A stretch of DNA of 64,000 bases from an uncultured Lachnospiraceae bacterium (GCA_910589195.1 CAJUTC010000014.1:6136-70135), one strand, 5' to 3'; shown: positions 44,587 to 53,543, counted from the stretch's first letter. The notes: generated from the sequence alone by a model not told the origin. Numbers and translations are program-made.

Positions 44587-44612
44587 TTCCATCCTCCTGC
44601 ACCGATGCCGAA

Positions 44613-44662
44613 TACTCCCGGAAAATTAGCCACAGGAACGATCAGGGGAATTTCCGGGAGTA
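44613..44662 (-). other. hairpin between permease and alpha-galactosidase genes
   Basis: TACTCCCGGAAA (44613-44624) pairs with TTTCCGGGAGTA (44651-44662). No T-run follows. A second inverted repeat, GATTACCGTTT with AAACGGTAATT (about 44839-44870), lies just after the permease stop. They may moderate read-through into aga. Confidence 0.55.
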
Positions 44663-44875
44663 CTCATACATTATTATTTACAGTTTGGCTGTTCACGGCA
44701 GCATAACGCGCGTAAAACAAGATAAAACTGTATTCTATAAACATTTAATGGAGCCTTTTCACATATTTCAGTATAAGCCATATTGATCCATTTCGCAAGG
44801 TCTTTTTCAATGTTCAGATGATAAAGTATCCTTGCTGATTACCGTTTGCATGATACAATAAACGGTAATTCTGGT

Positions 44876-45712
44876 TTACAGTTTGCCGCCAGAAGTAGCA
44901 ATCCCTTCAATAAATTGCTTCTGGAAAATCAGGTACAGGACAATCATTGGGATACAGGCTAACAGGGAAGCAGCCATCAACTGTGGATAATTATTGGAAT
45001 ACTGCCCCTGCATCTTAGCCAGGGCCGCGGACAAGGGCATTACATTCCGGTTACAGATTAATGGCCACATCAGGTCTTTATACGCAAATACTGCCGTAAA
45101 AATGCCCAGTGATACCATACCTGAGCGGGTAAGGGGTGCCATAATAAACAGAAATGTCTGTCCGATGTTGCATCCATCCAGCCTTGCGGCCTCCTCCAAA
45201 TCCTTTGGAAGGCCCATGTAGGTCTGCCTTAGCAAAAAGGTTCCGAATGCCGTTACCATACCGGGGAAAATCAAGGCAAAGATAGAATCCAAAACTCCCA
45301 GCTTACTCACCATCAGGTATTGTGGGATAATGAAAATCTGCCCCGGAACCATCATCTGGAACATAACCAGAGAAAACATGAAATTCCGTCCCGGAAACTC
45401 TAAGCGCCCAAACGCATAGCCAGCCATTGTCGCTGTTAATACTGCGCAAACCACACGTCCCAAAATCAGCAACAGGGTATTGATATACAGCACCGGGAAA
45501 TTCATGTTATTAATTACCGTGGCAAAATTATCCGGCTTCCAGCTGCTTGGAAAAATTACAAATGGATCTACTGAGGTCGATTCTGTTATGGTCTTAAACG
45601 CAGTAAGTGCCATCCATAAAAAGGGCACCAGCATAGTAATGGATACTAAAATCAGCAAAATATAGATGCCTGCCGCGGTCAATTTTTGTTTTTTCTGCAT
45701 ACTTTCCATCAT
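44876..45712 (-). CDS. ABC sugar permease, MalG-type
   Basis: A 278-residue inner permease with six transmembrane segments and the EAA loop EEAARLDGCNIGQTFLFIMAPL, which contacts the ATPase. It follows the MalF-type partner by 9 bases. Together they form the channel of a CUT1 importer; the ATPase is not in the window (often a shared MsmK-type protein). The operon context suggests raffinose/melibiose uptake. GGAGG precedes the start. Confidence 0.93.
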   Translation of the reverse strand: MMESMQKKQKLTAAGIYILLILVSITMLVPFLWMALTAFKTITESTSVDPFVIFPSSWKPDNFATVINNMNFPVLYINTLLLILGRVVCAVLTATMAGYAFGRLEFPGRNFMFSLVMFQMMVPGQIFIIPQYLMVSKLGVLDSIFALIFPGMVTAFGTFLLRQTYMGLPKDLEEAARLDGCNIGQTFLFIMAPLTRSGMVSLGIFTAVFAYKDLMWPLICNRNVMPLSAALAKMQGQYSNNYPQLMAASLLACIPMIVLYLIFQKQFIEGIATSGGKL

Positions 45713-45721
45713 TCAATCCTC

Positions 45722-46630
45722 CTAACTGTAGTAAACATGCTTCTGAGCCTGCATCTGAATCACGGTAATAATCATGATAATTACCAGCAGGAACACCACG
45801 ATAGCGGAACCTACGCCCTTATTGTTATTCACAAAGGATTCCTGGTAGAACAGATATACTAAAGACTGGGTCTTATAGAGAGCCGGGTTATTCTTATCCA
45901 TAACCATAAAAATTAAGTCGAATACCTGCAAGCCGCCGATTACTCTAGTAATTGCCACAAAGAAAATCGTCGGTGACAGAAGCGGAACTGTAATATGGAA
46001 AAACTGATAAATTCCATTGGCGCCGTCAATGCTGGATGCTTCATAATAATCTCTCGGGATATCCTGAAGACCTGCCAGGAATAATACCATGTTATAGCCC
46101 ATAATCGACCAAATACCGATTACAGCTACCGCAAATGCAGCAATACTTGGATTGGAAATCCAGTTGGTTTTCGTTCCTAGCATATGGTTGAGCAAACCAA
46201 ATTCTGAATTGTATAACCATCTCCAAACCATGGCGATTGCGGCAGGAGCCGCTACCATGGGAAGGAAAAAGATGGTACGGTAGGCGGCACGGCCCAGCAT
46301 TTTGCGGTTCAGCAGTACCGCTAAAACAAGGGCAATCGCAATGGAGAATGGAACCTCCACAATTGCGTATTTAAAGGTATTTAAAAGCGCCTGCCAGATC
46401 TCTGGCTCCCCTAAAATCTTCTGATAATTCTGAATCCCTACAAATGTATTTCCCTTTCCAAAATCTCCCGTTTTATAAAAGCTTTCAATGATTGTCTTGA
46501 AAATTGGATAAATATTCAGGACAATCAAACCGATCATAGTTGGTAAAATAAACGCCCATCCCCAGATACATTCATTTTTCTGGCGGCTGGTCCACTTTGT
46601 TTTTACCACGTTTTTTGTTTCATTCGCCAT
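45722..46630 (-). CDS. ABC sugar permease, MalF-type
   Basis: A 302-residue permease with six transmembrane segments and the EAA loop YYEASSIDGANGIYQFFHITVPLL. The first segment (WAFILPTMIGLIVLNIYPIF) is standard. GGAGGGAATC precedes the ATG. Upstream lies only a stub of the binding-protein gene, so the importer seems to lack its cognate receptor here. Confidence 0.93.
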   Translation of the reverse strand: MANETKNVVKTKWTSRQKNECIWGWAFILPTMIGLIVLNIYPIFKTIIESFYKTGDFGKGNTFVGIQNYQKILGEPEIWQALLNTFKYAIVEVPFSIAIALVLAVLLNRKMLGRAAYRTIFFLPMVAAPAAIAMVWRWLYNSEFGLLNHMLGTKTNWISNPSIAAFAVAVIGIWSIMGYNMVLFLAGLQDIPRDYYEASSIDGANGIYQFFHITVPLLSPTIFFVAITRVIGGLQVFDLIFMVMDKNNPALYKTQSLVYLFYQESFVNNNKGVGSAIVVFLLVIIMIITVIQMQAQKHVYYS

Positions 46631-46771
46631 GTATGATTCCCTCCTGCTTTTTATCGATTTCGCCGCCCTGGCTCAGGCTTTTTATCATGCCAGAGCATTC
46701 CGTTATCAATTAACTTCTGAATAAGTTCAATAGATATGATAGTGCTTAGGTTATCAAAACCAGTGGATTCC

Positions 46772-47005
46772 TTATCCACTGATCCTACACGGCCATCCAT
46801 CGTATAAATAATTTTCATTCAGGCCTGCCCTCTGGCCGCTATCCCAGATTGCAACGGAAATCGTGCCGCCTTTGTCACCGCCGAAAGATTCTCCGATATT
46901 TCCACTGGAAGGATCTCCGCCACCTGAACTCTGTCCACCGACACAGGCTGCCAGGCACATTACCATGGCTCCCACAAAAACTGTTGATAAAATTTTCTTT
47001 TTCAT
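46772..47005 (-). pseudogene. truncated sugar-binding lipoprotein
   Basis: The reading frame starts as a CUT1 solute-binding lipoprotein (MKKKILSTVFVGAMVM, lipobox LAAC, then GTISVAIWDSGQRAGLNE) but stops after 77 residues, where about 400-450 are expected. Only 141 bases separate it from the permease gene, so the rest is deleted, not merely frameshifted. GGAGG precedes the ATG. The promoter and operator remain intact upstream. Transport would need a receptor encoded elsewhere. Confidence 0.8.
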
Positions 47006-47093
47006 AAAGAACCTCCTTCACCTCAACCGTAGACTTTGTTATTGCTGTTTCCAGCTATATCCGTTCACTACCTTGGTTGTATTTGACAGGTAC

Positions 47094-47122
47094 ATTATAG
47101 AAAATCCGCACAGTTTCGCACA
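47094..47122 (-). promoter_or_regulatory. activator-dependent promoter of the alpha-galactoside operon
   Basis: On the reverse strand a perfect TATAAT (47099-47094) has no recognisable -35 at 47117-47122, where the AraC-type direct repeats begin. This is the layout of class II activation. Confidence 0.6.
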
Positions 47123-47157
47123 TGGAATTATGTGATTCATTTATGGAATTATGTGAT
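47122..47157. repeat. direct-repeat AraC-type operator
   Basis: ATGGAATTATGTGAT occurs twice (47122-47136 and 47143-47157), exactly 21 bases apart, two helical turns. AraC-family activators bind such direct repeats next to the -35. Confidence 0.7.
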
Positions 47158-47190
47158 AGATTCCTGTATAATTGTAAAATTTTGCAAAGA

Positions 47191-47225
47191 AATGGACAGC
47201 AATTTTCACAAAACTGCTGTCCATT
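47191..47225. terminator. hairpin between operator and AraC remnant
   Basis: AATGGACAGCA (47191-47201) pairs with TGCTGTCCATT (47215-47225), 13-base loop, then TTCCC and a T-rich stretch. It may be an old terminator. Confidence 0.55.
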
Positions 47226-47253
47226 TTCCCATTTTTATATTAAGATTAATCAT

Positions 47254-47517
47254 CGAAGCATTAACCGTTCCTATCTCCATCGGCTTTTTAAGTCGATTAC
47301 CGGGGTTTCCATCCAAGATTATCTGCTGGATTACCGAATTCGCCAAGCTTGTATTTTATTAAAAAGCACGGATTTATCTATCCGCGCTATTGCCCGTTTG
47401 GTCAGCTATATTGACGCTCTATATTTCTCCAAACTTTTCCATCAAAAGAAAGGAATCAGCCCCAGCGAATACCGGAAACAACGCCAAGATGAGGCTGAAT
47501 CGTCTAAAACTTCTTAA
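47254..47517 (+). pseudogene. AraC-family regulator, C-terminal remnant
   Basis: Only the C-terminal DNA-binding half is left: NRSYLHRLFKSITGVSIQDYLL, then IRQACILLKSTDLSIRAIA and LYFSKLFHQKKGISPSEYRK. The first helices and the sugar-sensing cupin domain (about 190 residues) are absent. Position and orientation fit a divergent RafR/MsmR-type activator of the alpha-galactoside operon. Its frame can be opened back to 47122, but that ATG is within the operator repeat. Its end overlaps the MATE gene stop by 4 bases. Confidence 0.75.
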
Positions 47518-48884
47518 TGTGAAATAATCCTTTCCTGCTCGGCCTTGATCTGCCGGTCTAAACTTTTAAAAATCGTTAAGCAAATCATTACCGACAGGAT
47601 AATGGAAATAACATCTGCCGCTGCCTGGGCATAGATAACCCCGTCCAGACCGAATAGCCGGTTTAATAAAAATACAAGCGGAATAAATACAAGTCCCTGG
47701 CGGCAGATGGTTAAAATCAAGGAGGGAAGCGCTTTTCCCATTCCCTGGATTGTGTTAATGCAGAGGAAGAGAATTCCGATTACCGGACCAGTTAGCTGAA
47801 GGGCGATTACCATCTGGATCCCGTAATCCACTACCTGGCTGTCATTGATAAAAGCCCGGATTACCGCCTCCCTTGCCATTACCATAAGAATCGTAAGGAC
47901 TGTCCCCATTACAATGGCGCAAAGACCAGTAAAGCGGAATACTTTCTTTAACCGTTTGCTGTTCCTGGCTCCGTAATTATATCCGATTAACGGCTGGATC
48001 CCGGCGCAAAGACCAATTTGTAAAAGCACAACCAGCATATTGGCTTTCATGGCAACACCCATAGCCGCCACTGGGTTATCCCCATACTGAACCAGCACAT
48101 TATTTAAAACAATATTGGCACAGCTCATTAAAATATTATTTAAGGATGCGGGAATCCCGATGGTCATAACGCCAATGGCAACCCCCTCTCTCATCTTAAA
48201 ATCCTGAAGGTGGATGGATAGGACCGACTTCTTTCTTAGAAAATACATCAGGTAAAACAGACAGGCAGCGATATTTCCTATTACTGTAGCGACAGCCGCT
48301 CCAGTAACCCCCCACCCAAGGCCTAAAATCATAATAGGATCCAGTACAATATTGGTCACCGTCCCGATCAAGTTTCCAATCATAGACTCTTTTGCGGCCC
48401 CTTCTCCACGGAGGATATTACCAAACGCAGTCCCGAACATAATAAAAGGGCCGCCAAAAGAAATATAAGTCAGGTATTCTTTCGCGTACCAAAACGTATT
48501 TTCACTTGCGCCTATCATCTTTAAAATACCATTCATTCCCAGCAAAAAGGCAGCGGCCATTATCACGCCTAATCCCAGAGAACCGTAGCAGCAAAAGGAA
48601 GATAAATTTTTTGCCCGCTCCATCCGCTTCTCTCCCAGCGCCCTGGAAATCGCTGAGCTTCCGCCGATTCCGAAAAGATTACCCAATGCCATAAAAACCA
48701 TAAAAACAGGGGTGGCTAACGATACGGCGGCTACCTGCATGGCATCATTGGTCTGGCCGATAAAAAATGTATCTGCCATATTGTAAATCACCACTACCAA
48801 CATGGAAATAATCGTAGGAATCGCCATGGTTGCCACTGCTTTTGGCACTGGTGCTTCTTCAAACAGAAATTTGTTGTTATTCAT
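47514..48884 (-). CDS. MATE-family efflux transporter
   Basis: A 456-residue, 12-segment membrane protein with PTIISMLVVVIYNMADTFFIGQ and the internal repeat (PASLNNILMSCANIVLNNVLVQYG); MATE proteins export drugs or metabolites with Na+ or H+. AAGGAGGT precedes the ATG. It has a perfect promoter 250 bases upstream and a leader that folds into a multi-hairpin domain followed by an intrinsic terminator, so expression is probably controlled by attenuation. Substrate unknown. Confidence 0.93.
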   Translation of the reverse strand: MNNNKFLFEEAPVPKAVATMAIPTIISMLVVVIYNMADTFFIGQTNDAMQVAAVSLATPVFMVFMALGNLFGIGGSSAISRALGEKRMERAKNLSSFCCYGSLGLGVIMAAAFLLGMNGILKMIGASENTFWYAKEYLTYISFGGPFIMFGTAFGNILRGEGAAKESMIGNLIGTVTNIVLDPIMILGLGWGVTGAAVATVIGNIAACLFYLMYFLRKKSVLSIHLQDFKMREGVAIGVMTIGIPASLNNILMSCANIVLNNVLVQYGDNPVAAMGVAMKANMLVVLLQIGLCAGIQPLIGYNYGARNSKRLKKVFRFTGLCAIVMGTVLTILMVMAREAVIRAFINDSQVVDYGIQMVIALQLTGPVIGILFLCINTIQGMGKALPSLILTICRQGLVFIPLVFLLNRLFGLDGVIYAQAAADVISIILSVMICLTIFKSLDRQIKAEQERIISH

Positions 48885-48947
48885 ATTGTTACCTCCTTAT
48901 GTAAATTTTTTACTGCCGCTTCATCACCTAATATGTGGTTTCTTATC

Positions 48948-49000
48948 TCATCCGGAACACTCACATGAAATTAAAAAAAATGTGTCCGGATTCCGGATGA
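48948..49000 (-). promoter_or_regulatory. second hairpin in the MATE leader
   Basis: TCATCCGGAA (48948-48957) pairs perfectly with TTCCGGATGA (48991-49000); inner CACATG/ATGTG continues the stem. It starts right after the terminator T-run. Confidence 0.55.
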
Positions 49001-49007
49001 AAAAAAT

Positions 49008-49044
49008 AGAGGAGGGTGCCGCAAATCTGCGTACCCTCAGCTCT
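49008..49044 (-). terminator. intrinsic terminator within the MATE leader
   Basis: On the reverse strand AGAG-ctg-AGGGT (49044-49013) pairs with ACCCT-c-CTCT (49017-49008 side), inner GCA/TGC, followed by A and seven Ts (49006-49000). It lies between promoter and gene, 124 bases before the start codon. Confidence 0.7.
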
Positions 49045-49050
49045 GATCGT

Positions 49051-49121
49051 CTGCCTGTTCCAGTATACTGGCGCCCGAAGCGCGCATTCTTCCTAATGTG
49101 CGTCCGCTTAGTGGGAGGCAG
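49051..49121 (-). ncRNA. aptamer-like folded domain in the MATE leader (unknown class)
   Basis: A stem CTGCCT/AGGCAG (49116-49121 with 49051-49056) closes a domain with at least two hairpins: CATT-aggaag-AATG flanked by CGC/GCG (49083-49102) and GCGC-ttcgg-GCGC (49071-49083), plus the palindrome CCAGTATACTGG (49060-49071). It is directly followed by an intrinsic terminator. This is riboswitch architecture, but I do not recognise the class. Confidence 0.45.
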
Positions 49122-49143
49122 CGGGAAAAGCAAATATTGTGAT

Positions 49144-49172
49144 ATTTTACGATGAATCTGTCTTTTTGTCAA
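49144..49172 (-). promoter_or_regulatory. promoter of the MATE gene
   Basis: On the reverse strand TTGACA (49172-49167), 17 bases, TAAAAT (49149-49144). Confidence 0.8.
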
Positions 49173-49274
49173 GCTCTGTTTTATCGTATGTGAAAATCGT
49201 ATATGAAAATGTGGGGCAGTGAGCAATTTTCCGCCACCTCCAGAACCTGTATCATTTGCTGGCCCCTAAAGCGG

Positions 49275-50189
49275 TTATACTTCCTCAAGCAAATACGGAG
49301 TAATCTGATACACATAAAAATTCAGCCAGTTGCTGTAAAGGGTATTCCCGGTATTCCTCCAGCTAAGGACAGGAACTTCCGCCGGATCATCATCAGGATA
49401 ATAATTACATGGAATTACTGGATGCATCCCTTTTGCCAAATCACGGCGATACTCCCCATTTAATGTCATCCTGTCATATTCCGGATGGCCTTGTACAAAA
49501 ATATGTTTCCCGTCATGGCTCATAACCAGGAAAATCCCCGCCTTTTTCGATTCTGCCACTATCATAAGTTCCGGGTGCTTCAGCACATCTTCCCTTTTCA
49601 CCTCGGTAAACCGGGAATGGGGCGCCAGAAAGGTATCATTAAAGCTTCTCACTAAAGGGATCTTCCGGTTCAGAACATCATGTTCATAAATGCCGGAAAG
49701 CTTTTCCTTTCTGTGGTACTTTGGTATCCCGTAGTGATAGTATAGGCCTGCCTGGGCTCCCCAGCAGATATGCATGGTAGAGGTTACATGGGTTTTGCTC
49801 CACTCCATAATTATTTTCAGCTCTTCCCAGTAGTTTACCTCTTCAAATTCCATATGTTCCACCGGTGCCCCGGTAATAATCATACCGTCGTATCGTTTTT
49901 GGCGGATATCATCAAAATGGAAATAAAACTTGTTCAAATGGCTTCTGGAAGTATTTTTTGACACGTGGCTGGATACCATTAAAAACGTACAGTCTACCTG
50001 TAACGGCGAATTGGAAAGGGCACGCAAAAGCTGGGTTTCGGTGTCCTCTTTTATAGGCATTAAGTTTAAAATTAAAATTTCCAGAGGCCGGATATCCTGG
50101 CTTAACGCCCGGTCTTCATCCATCACAAATATATTTTCTGACTCCAAAACTGCCTTGGCAGGCAAATCTTTCTGTATCTTAATGGGCAT
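49275..50189 (-). CDS. metA: homoserine O-acetyltransferase
   Basis: The 304-residue MetA enzyme activates homoserine for methionine synthesis. Catalytic Cys142 is in HICWGAQAG, His235 and Glu237 in QGHPEYD. Residue 111 in ITGAPVE is glutamate; in characterised MetA proteins Glu111 goes with acetyl-CoA and Gly with succinyl-CoA, so acetyl transfer is inferred. It is the last of rluF-ligA-metA, 21 bases after ligA. Confidence 0.95.
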   Translation of the reverse strand: MPIKIQKDLPAKAVLESENIFVMDEDRALSQDIRPLEILILNLMPIKEDTETQLLRALSNSPLQVDCTFLMVSSHVSKNTSRSHLNKFYFHFDDIRQKRYDGMIITGAPVEHMEFEEVNYWEELKIIMEWSKTHVTSTMHICWGAQAGLYYHYGIPKYHRKEKLSGIYEHDVLNRKIPLVRSFNDTFLAPHSRFTEVKREDVLKHPELMIVAESKKAGIFLVMSHDGKHIFVQGHPEYDRMTLNGEYRRDLAKGMHPVIPCNYYPDDDPAEVPVLSWRNTGNTLYSNWLNFYVYQITPYLLEEV

Positions 50190-50210
50190 GTGTTTTCTCC
50201 TTGTCCCTGT

Positions 50211-52178
50211 TTATTTTTCATTTTCCAAAAGCTGGATAAAATCCTGTTCTGATAAAATCGGAATCCCTAATTCTTTTGCCTTTTTATTTTTAGAAGAATT
50301 GCTGGCAGTATCGTTATTAATCAGATAGCTGGTTTTTGCGGATACGGATCCTGCCACCTTTCCGCCCTTTGCCTCAATGGCAGCCTGCAGCTCTTTCCGG
50401 TTTGAAAACCGTTCCAATGTTCCTGTTATCACAAAGGTTTTTCCGGAAAATACAGCCTCTTCCTCCGATATTACTTCTTCCTTTTCCAATGTAAGTTCCG
50501 CCAAGAGCCGGTCAACCTGCAAGCAATTTTCCTGGTTTTCAAAGTATTCCATCCAAGCCTTTGCCAGCACTTCCCCAATCCCGTCTGCTTCCAGCAATTC
50601 TTCAATAGACGCATGGCGCATGGCATCAAAATCAAAGCGGAATTTCCGGCACAAAACCTTTGCGTTGGCTAGTCCAATCCCCGCAATCCCCAAGCCATAA
50701 ATTAACCTTGCCAGGTTGGTATGGGATGCCTTTTTAACAGATGCAATTAAATTATCATAAGATTTTTGCCCAAATCCTTCCATCTGTACGATTTCTTCCT
50801 CATGCTGCTTCAGATGGAAGATATCCGCAAATTCATGGATGAACCCGGCTTGAATAAATTTCTCTAACGTTGCCTCTGACAAGCCGTCCACATTCAAGGC
50901 ATCGCGGCTTACAAATAATGTAAACCGTTTGATTGTTTTTGCAGGGCAATCCGGGTTGACGCAGTATAAGGAGCGCACTTCATCCACCTGCCGGATTTCC
51001 GTATCTCCGCCACAGACCGGGCAATGCTTTGGAATCGCAATCGTATTGCTCCTGGTTACATTATCTGCAATCTGAGGAATGATCATGTTGGCTTTATAAA
51101 CGGTAATCAAATCCCCTTCGCCCAGTTCAAGGGCTTCCATAATGCTGATATTATGGACGCTGGCTCTGCTTACTGTAGTGCCCTCCAGCTCAACCGGTTC
51201 AAAAATTGCCACCGGGTTAATCAAACCGGTGCGGGAGGCGCTCCACTCAATCTCCTTTAAATAGGTTTTGCGGATCTCATCCGCCCATTTAAAGGCAATG
51301 GAATTCCTGGGAAACTTGGCTGTCCTTCCTAAGGATTCCCCATATGCAATATTATCAAACAGCAGTACCAGACCATCCGAAGGGATGTCATAGTGCTCTA
51401 CTTTTTCCGCAAATTGTCCTACCGCCTCTGCTATGGATTCCTTTGTAACGGCTCTATATTCCACTACTTCAAACCCCTGGCTGGCCAACCAGATAAACTG
51501 CTCCTTCCGGCTGTTTTTAAAATCCACTTCATTTGCCTTTACCAGCGCGAATGCCTTAAACTTTACATTCCTCTGCGCTGTAATCTGGCTGTTTAGCTGG
51601 CGTACGGAACCACTGCACAAATTCCTGGGATTTTTATACTTTGCGTCCACTTCCTGGATTTCCTGGTTAATCTTTTCAAAATCTGAATACTGAATTACGG
51701 CCTCACCCCGGATCACCAGAAGGCCTTTATATGGGATTGATAATGGGATATTTGAAAATGCCTTGGCATTGTTGGTAATTACCTCCCCAATCTCTCCATT
51801 CCCTCTGGTAACGGCCTTTGCCAGGCTTCCGTTCTCATAGGTGAGCACAATCGTAAGACCGTCCAGCTTCCAGGACAGAAGGCCTTCTTGAGCCCCCAGC
51901 CACTCTGCCAGATCCTCCACGCTTTTTGTCTTATCCAGGGAAAGCATAGGTGTTTCATGGGTTTCCTTGGGCAGCTCGCTCAGCACTTCATATCCCACTT
52001 TCTGGGTCGGGCTTTGGGATAAGATAATTCCTGTTTCTTTTTCCAGCAATACTAGCTCATCATAAAGCTGGTCATATTGGTAATTACTCATAATTTCCCG
52101 GCTTTCCTGATAATAAGCCTGCCCGGCCCGGGAAAGGAGGGGCACCAGCTCTTTCATACGAAGAATTTTTTCTTCCAT
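50211..52178 (-). CDS. ligA: NAD-dependent DNA ligase
   Basis: About 655 residues with adenylation domain (nucleophile Lys104 in SWKLDGLTIV), OB fold, four-cysteine zinc finger (CPVCGG, CVNPDCPAK), helix-hairpin-helix repeats and a C-terminal BRCT (GKTFVITGTLERFSNRKEL). Two usual motifs differ: SLDNAF reads SLDKTKS, and TRGDGxxGEDVT reads TRGNGEIGEVIT, so it may be a divergent second ligase and not the replicative one. Start is ATG 52178 with GGGAG 8 bases upstream. Confidence 0.9.
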   Translation of the reverse strand: MEEKILRMKELVPLLSRAGQAYYQESREIMSNYQYDQLYDELVLLEKETGIILSQSPTQKVGYEVLSELPKETHETPMLSLDKTKSVEDLAEWLGAQEGLLSWKLDGLTIVLTYENGSLAKAVTRGNGEIGEVITNNAKAFSNIPLSIPYKGLLVIRGEAVIQYSDFEKINQEIQEVDAKYKNPRNLCSGSVRQLNSQITAQRNVKFKAFALVKANEVDFKNSRKEQFIWLASQGFEVVEYRAVTKESIAEAVGQFAEKVEHYDIPSDGLVLLFDNIAYGESLGRTAKFPRNSIAFKWADEIRKTYLKEIEWSASRTGLINPVAIFEPVELEGTTVSRASVHNISIMEALELGEGDLITVYKANMIIPQIADNVTRSNTIAIPKHCPVCGGDTEIRQVDEVRSLYCVNPDCPAKTIKRFTLFVSRDALNVDGLSEATLEKFIQAGFIHEFADIFHLKQHEEEIVQMEGFGQKSYDNLIASVKKASHTNLARLIYGLGIAGIGLANAKVLCRKFRFDFDAMRHASIEELLEADGIGEVLAKAWMEYFENQENCLQVDRLLAELTLEKEEVISEEEAVFSGKTFVITGTLERFSNRKELQAAIEAKGGKVAGSVSAKTSYLINNDTASNSSKNKKAKELGIPILSEQDFIQLLENEK

Positions 52179-52219
52179 TTTCAAAACTCCCTTTGCGTTG
52201 TTTCAGATTTTTGCCCTAA

Positions 52220-53068
52220 TTATTTCCTTTCGAATCTATCTTTTTCTGTACAGTTTTTTTCATCCAGTTTCATGGAAAACGGCAGATTGCTAGAACCCTT
52301 TTCGTTTAAAGTTTGCACCATTTGGCCGTATTCTTCTTCGGTCATGTTGCGAAAACTTCCTTCTTTTAGATCGCCAAGGCAAATATTCATGATCCGGATT
52401 CGTTTTAAATCCGCCACCTGATACCCAAGCGCCTGGCACATCCGGCGGATCTGGCGGTTTAAGCCTTGGGTAAGAATAATTCGAAATTGATACCGATCCA
52501 CTGCCTGAACGCGACAGGGTCTGGTAGTCTGATTCAATTCCTTTAGCTCCACTCCTGACGCCATCACCCGCAAAAATTCCTTTGTTATTGGTTTATCTAC
52601 CAAAACCTCATACTCTTTCTCATGGGCATTGCCGCTTCTCATAATTTTATTTACCAAATCTCCCTGGTTGGTCAAAAAGATCAGACCTCGGGAATCTTTA
52701 TCCAGCCGCCCCACCGGATATACTCTGAGGGGATACTGCACCAATTCCACAATGGTTTTGGCACGGTCTTTTTGGGAAGTGGTGCAGACAATCCCCTTGG
52801 GCTTATTTACCACCAGCCAAACGGGCCTAGGTTGTTTTTTTACGAAAGCTTCCTCTTCTTTTTTTGAGTTTGCGGCAGCAAGACCTGTGTAAGGATCCCA
52901 AGCCAGCCTGCCATCACACACAATCCGCTGGCTTTTTGACACCTTTTGCCCAAGTTTTGCCAGCTTTCCGTCAATGGTTACTTTCCCCAATTCTACCAAC
53001 CGATCCGCCTCTCTTCTGGAGCATACCCCTAATTCACTAAGCCATTTATTTAAACGGATGGTTTCCAT
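52220..53068 (-). CDS. rluF: 23S rRNA pseudouridine synthase, RluF/RluB type
   Basis: The 282-residue protein has an N-terminal S4 RNA-binding domain (IRLNKWLSELGVCSRREADRLVELGKV) and the RsuA-like catalytic domain with Asp in PVGRLDKDSRGLIFL. RQIRRMCQALGYQVADLKRIRI is the conserved C-terminal motif. It converts uridine to pseudouridine in 23S rRNA; the pattern is nearest RluF but the exact position is not proven. It starts the rluF-ligA-metA run, 41 bases ahead of ligA. Confidence 0.9.
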   Translation of the reverse strand: METIRLNKWLSELGVCSRREADRLVELGKVTIDGKLAKLGQKVSKSQRIVCDGRLAWDPYTGLAAANSKKEEEAFVKKQPRPVWLVVNKPKGIVCTTSQKDRAKTIVELVQYPLRVYPVGRLDKDSRGLIFLTNQGDLVNKIMRSGNAHEKEYEVLVDKPITKEFLRVMASGVELKELNQTTRPCRVQAVDRYQFRIILTQGLNRQIRRMCQALGYQVADLKRIRIMNICLGDLKEGSFRNMTEEEYGQMVQTLNEKGSSNLPFSMKLDEKNCTEKDRFERK

Positions 53069-53543
53069 CTTTCCTCTTTTCTATCTCAGTTTGAAGCTTC
53101 TGCCCCATAAAGTGTTTGAACATTACTGTTCACAGATACAGGCCACACTTAGCAGGATAATAGATAACTAACGTGTGGTTTTCATAAACAATGCAGAATC
53201 ATGTCAAAACATATGGTATGAGTTCCATATTGTCCTCCATACGTTGTTGCTGGTTTGGAATACATTATGGAAGCTTTTGATATAACTTCCACATTGTTCC
53301 GTCCATACCTGGCAGCGGGGAAGTGTCAACATTGGAATCCTTCATTTCGTTTTAATCGCCGTTCCGGGTGGTGCAGCCTGCCGCCCCGTCATCAATGGTT
53401 AGATTAAAGATGGCAAGAGCAGCCAATCGCCTGCGGCGACGAGGCATATGCTTTGGCTCTTTTGCGATACTAGCTCATGGCGAATCAGCAAGGTGATTCG
53501 CTATGGCGTAGCAGTGCTTACCTTACAAATGCCCAATTTGGTG
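53069..53543. other. intergenic region with inverted repeats, no gene
   Basis: No coding frame with a ribosome site. A hairpin CATGGCGAATCA-gcaagg-TGATTCGCTATG lies at about 53475-53504, and AAGAGC...GCTCTT with inner CCAA/TTGG spans about 53416-53463, followed by TTTT on the forward strand. These could belong to a small RNA or the queA 3' end. Confidence 0.4.

Noticed and set aside
47122..47253. N-terminal extension of the AraC frame from ATG 47122
   Set aside because: The ATG belongs to the direct-repeat operator, and the extension crosses a hairpin and has no AraC similarity.
48948..49226. 92-codon reverse frame over the MATE leader
   Set aside because: It runs through the promoter, the folded domain and the terminator; structure explains the region better than coding.
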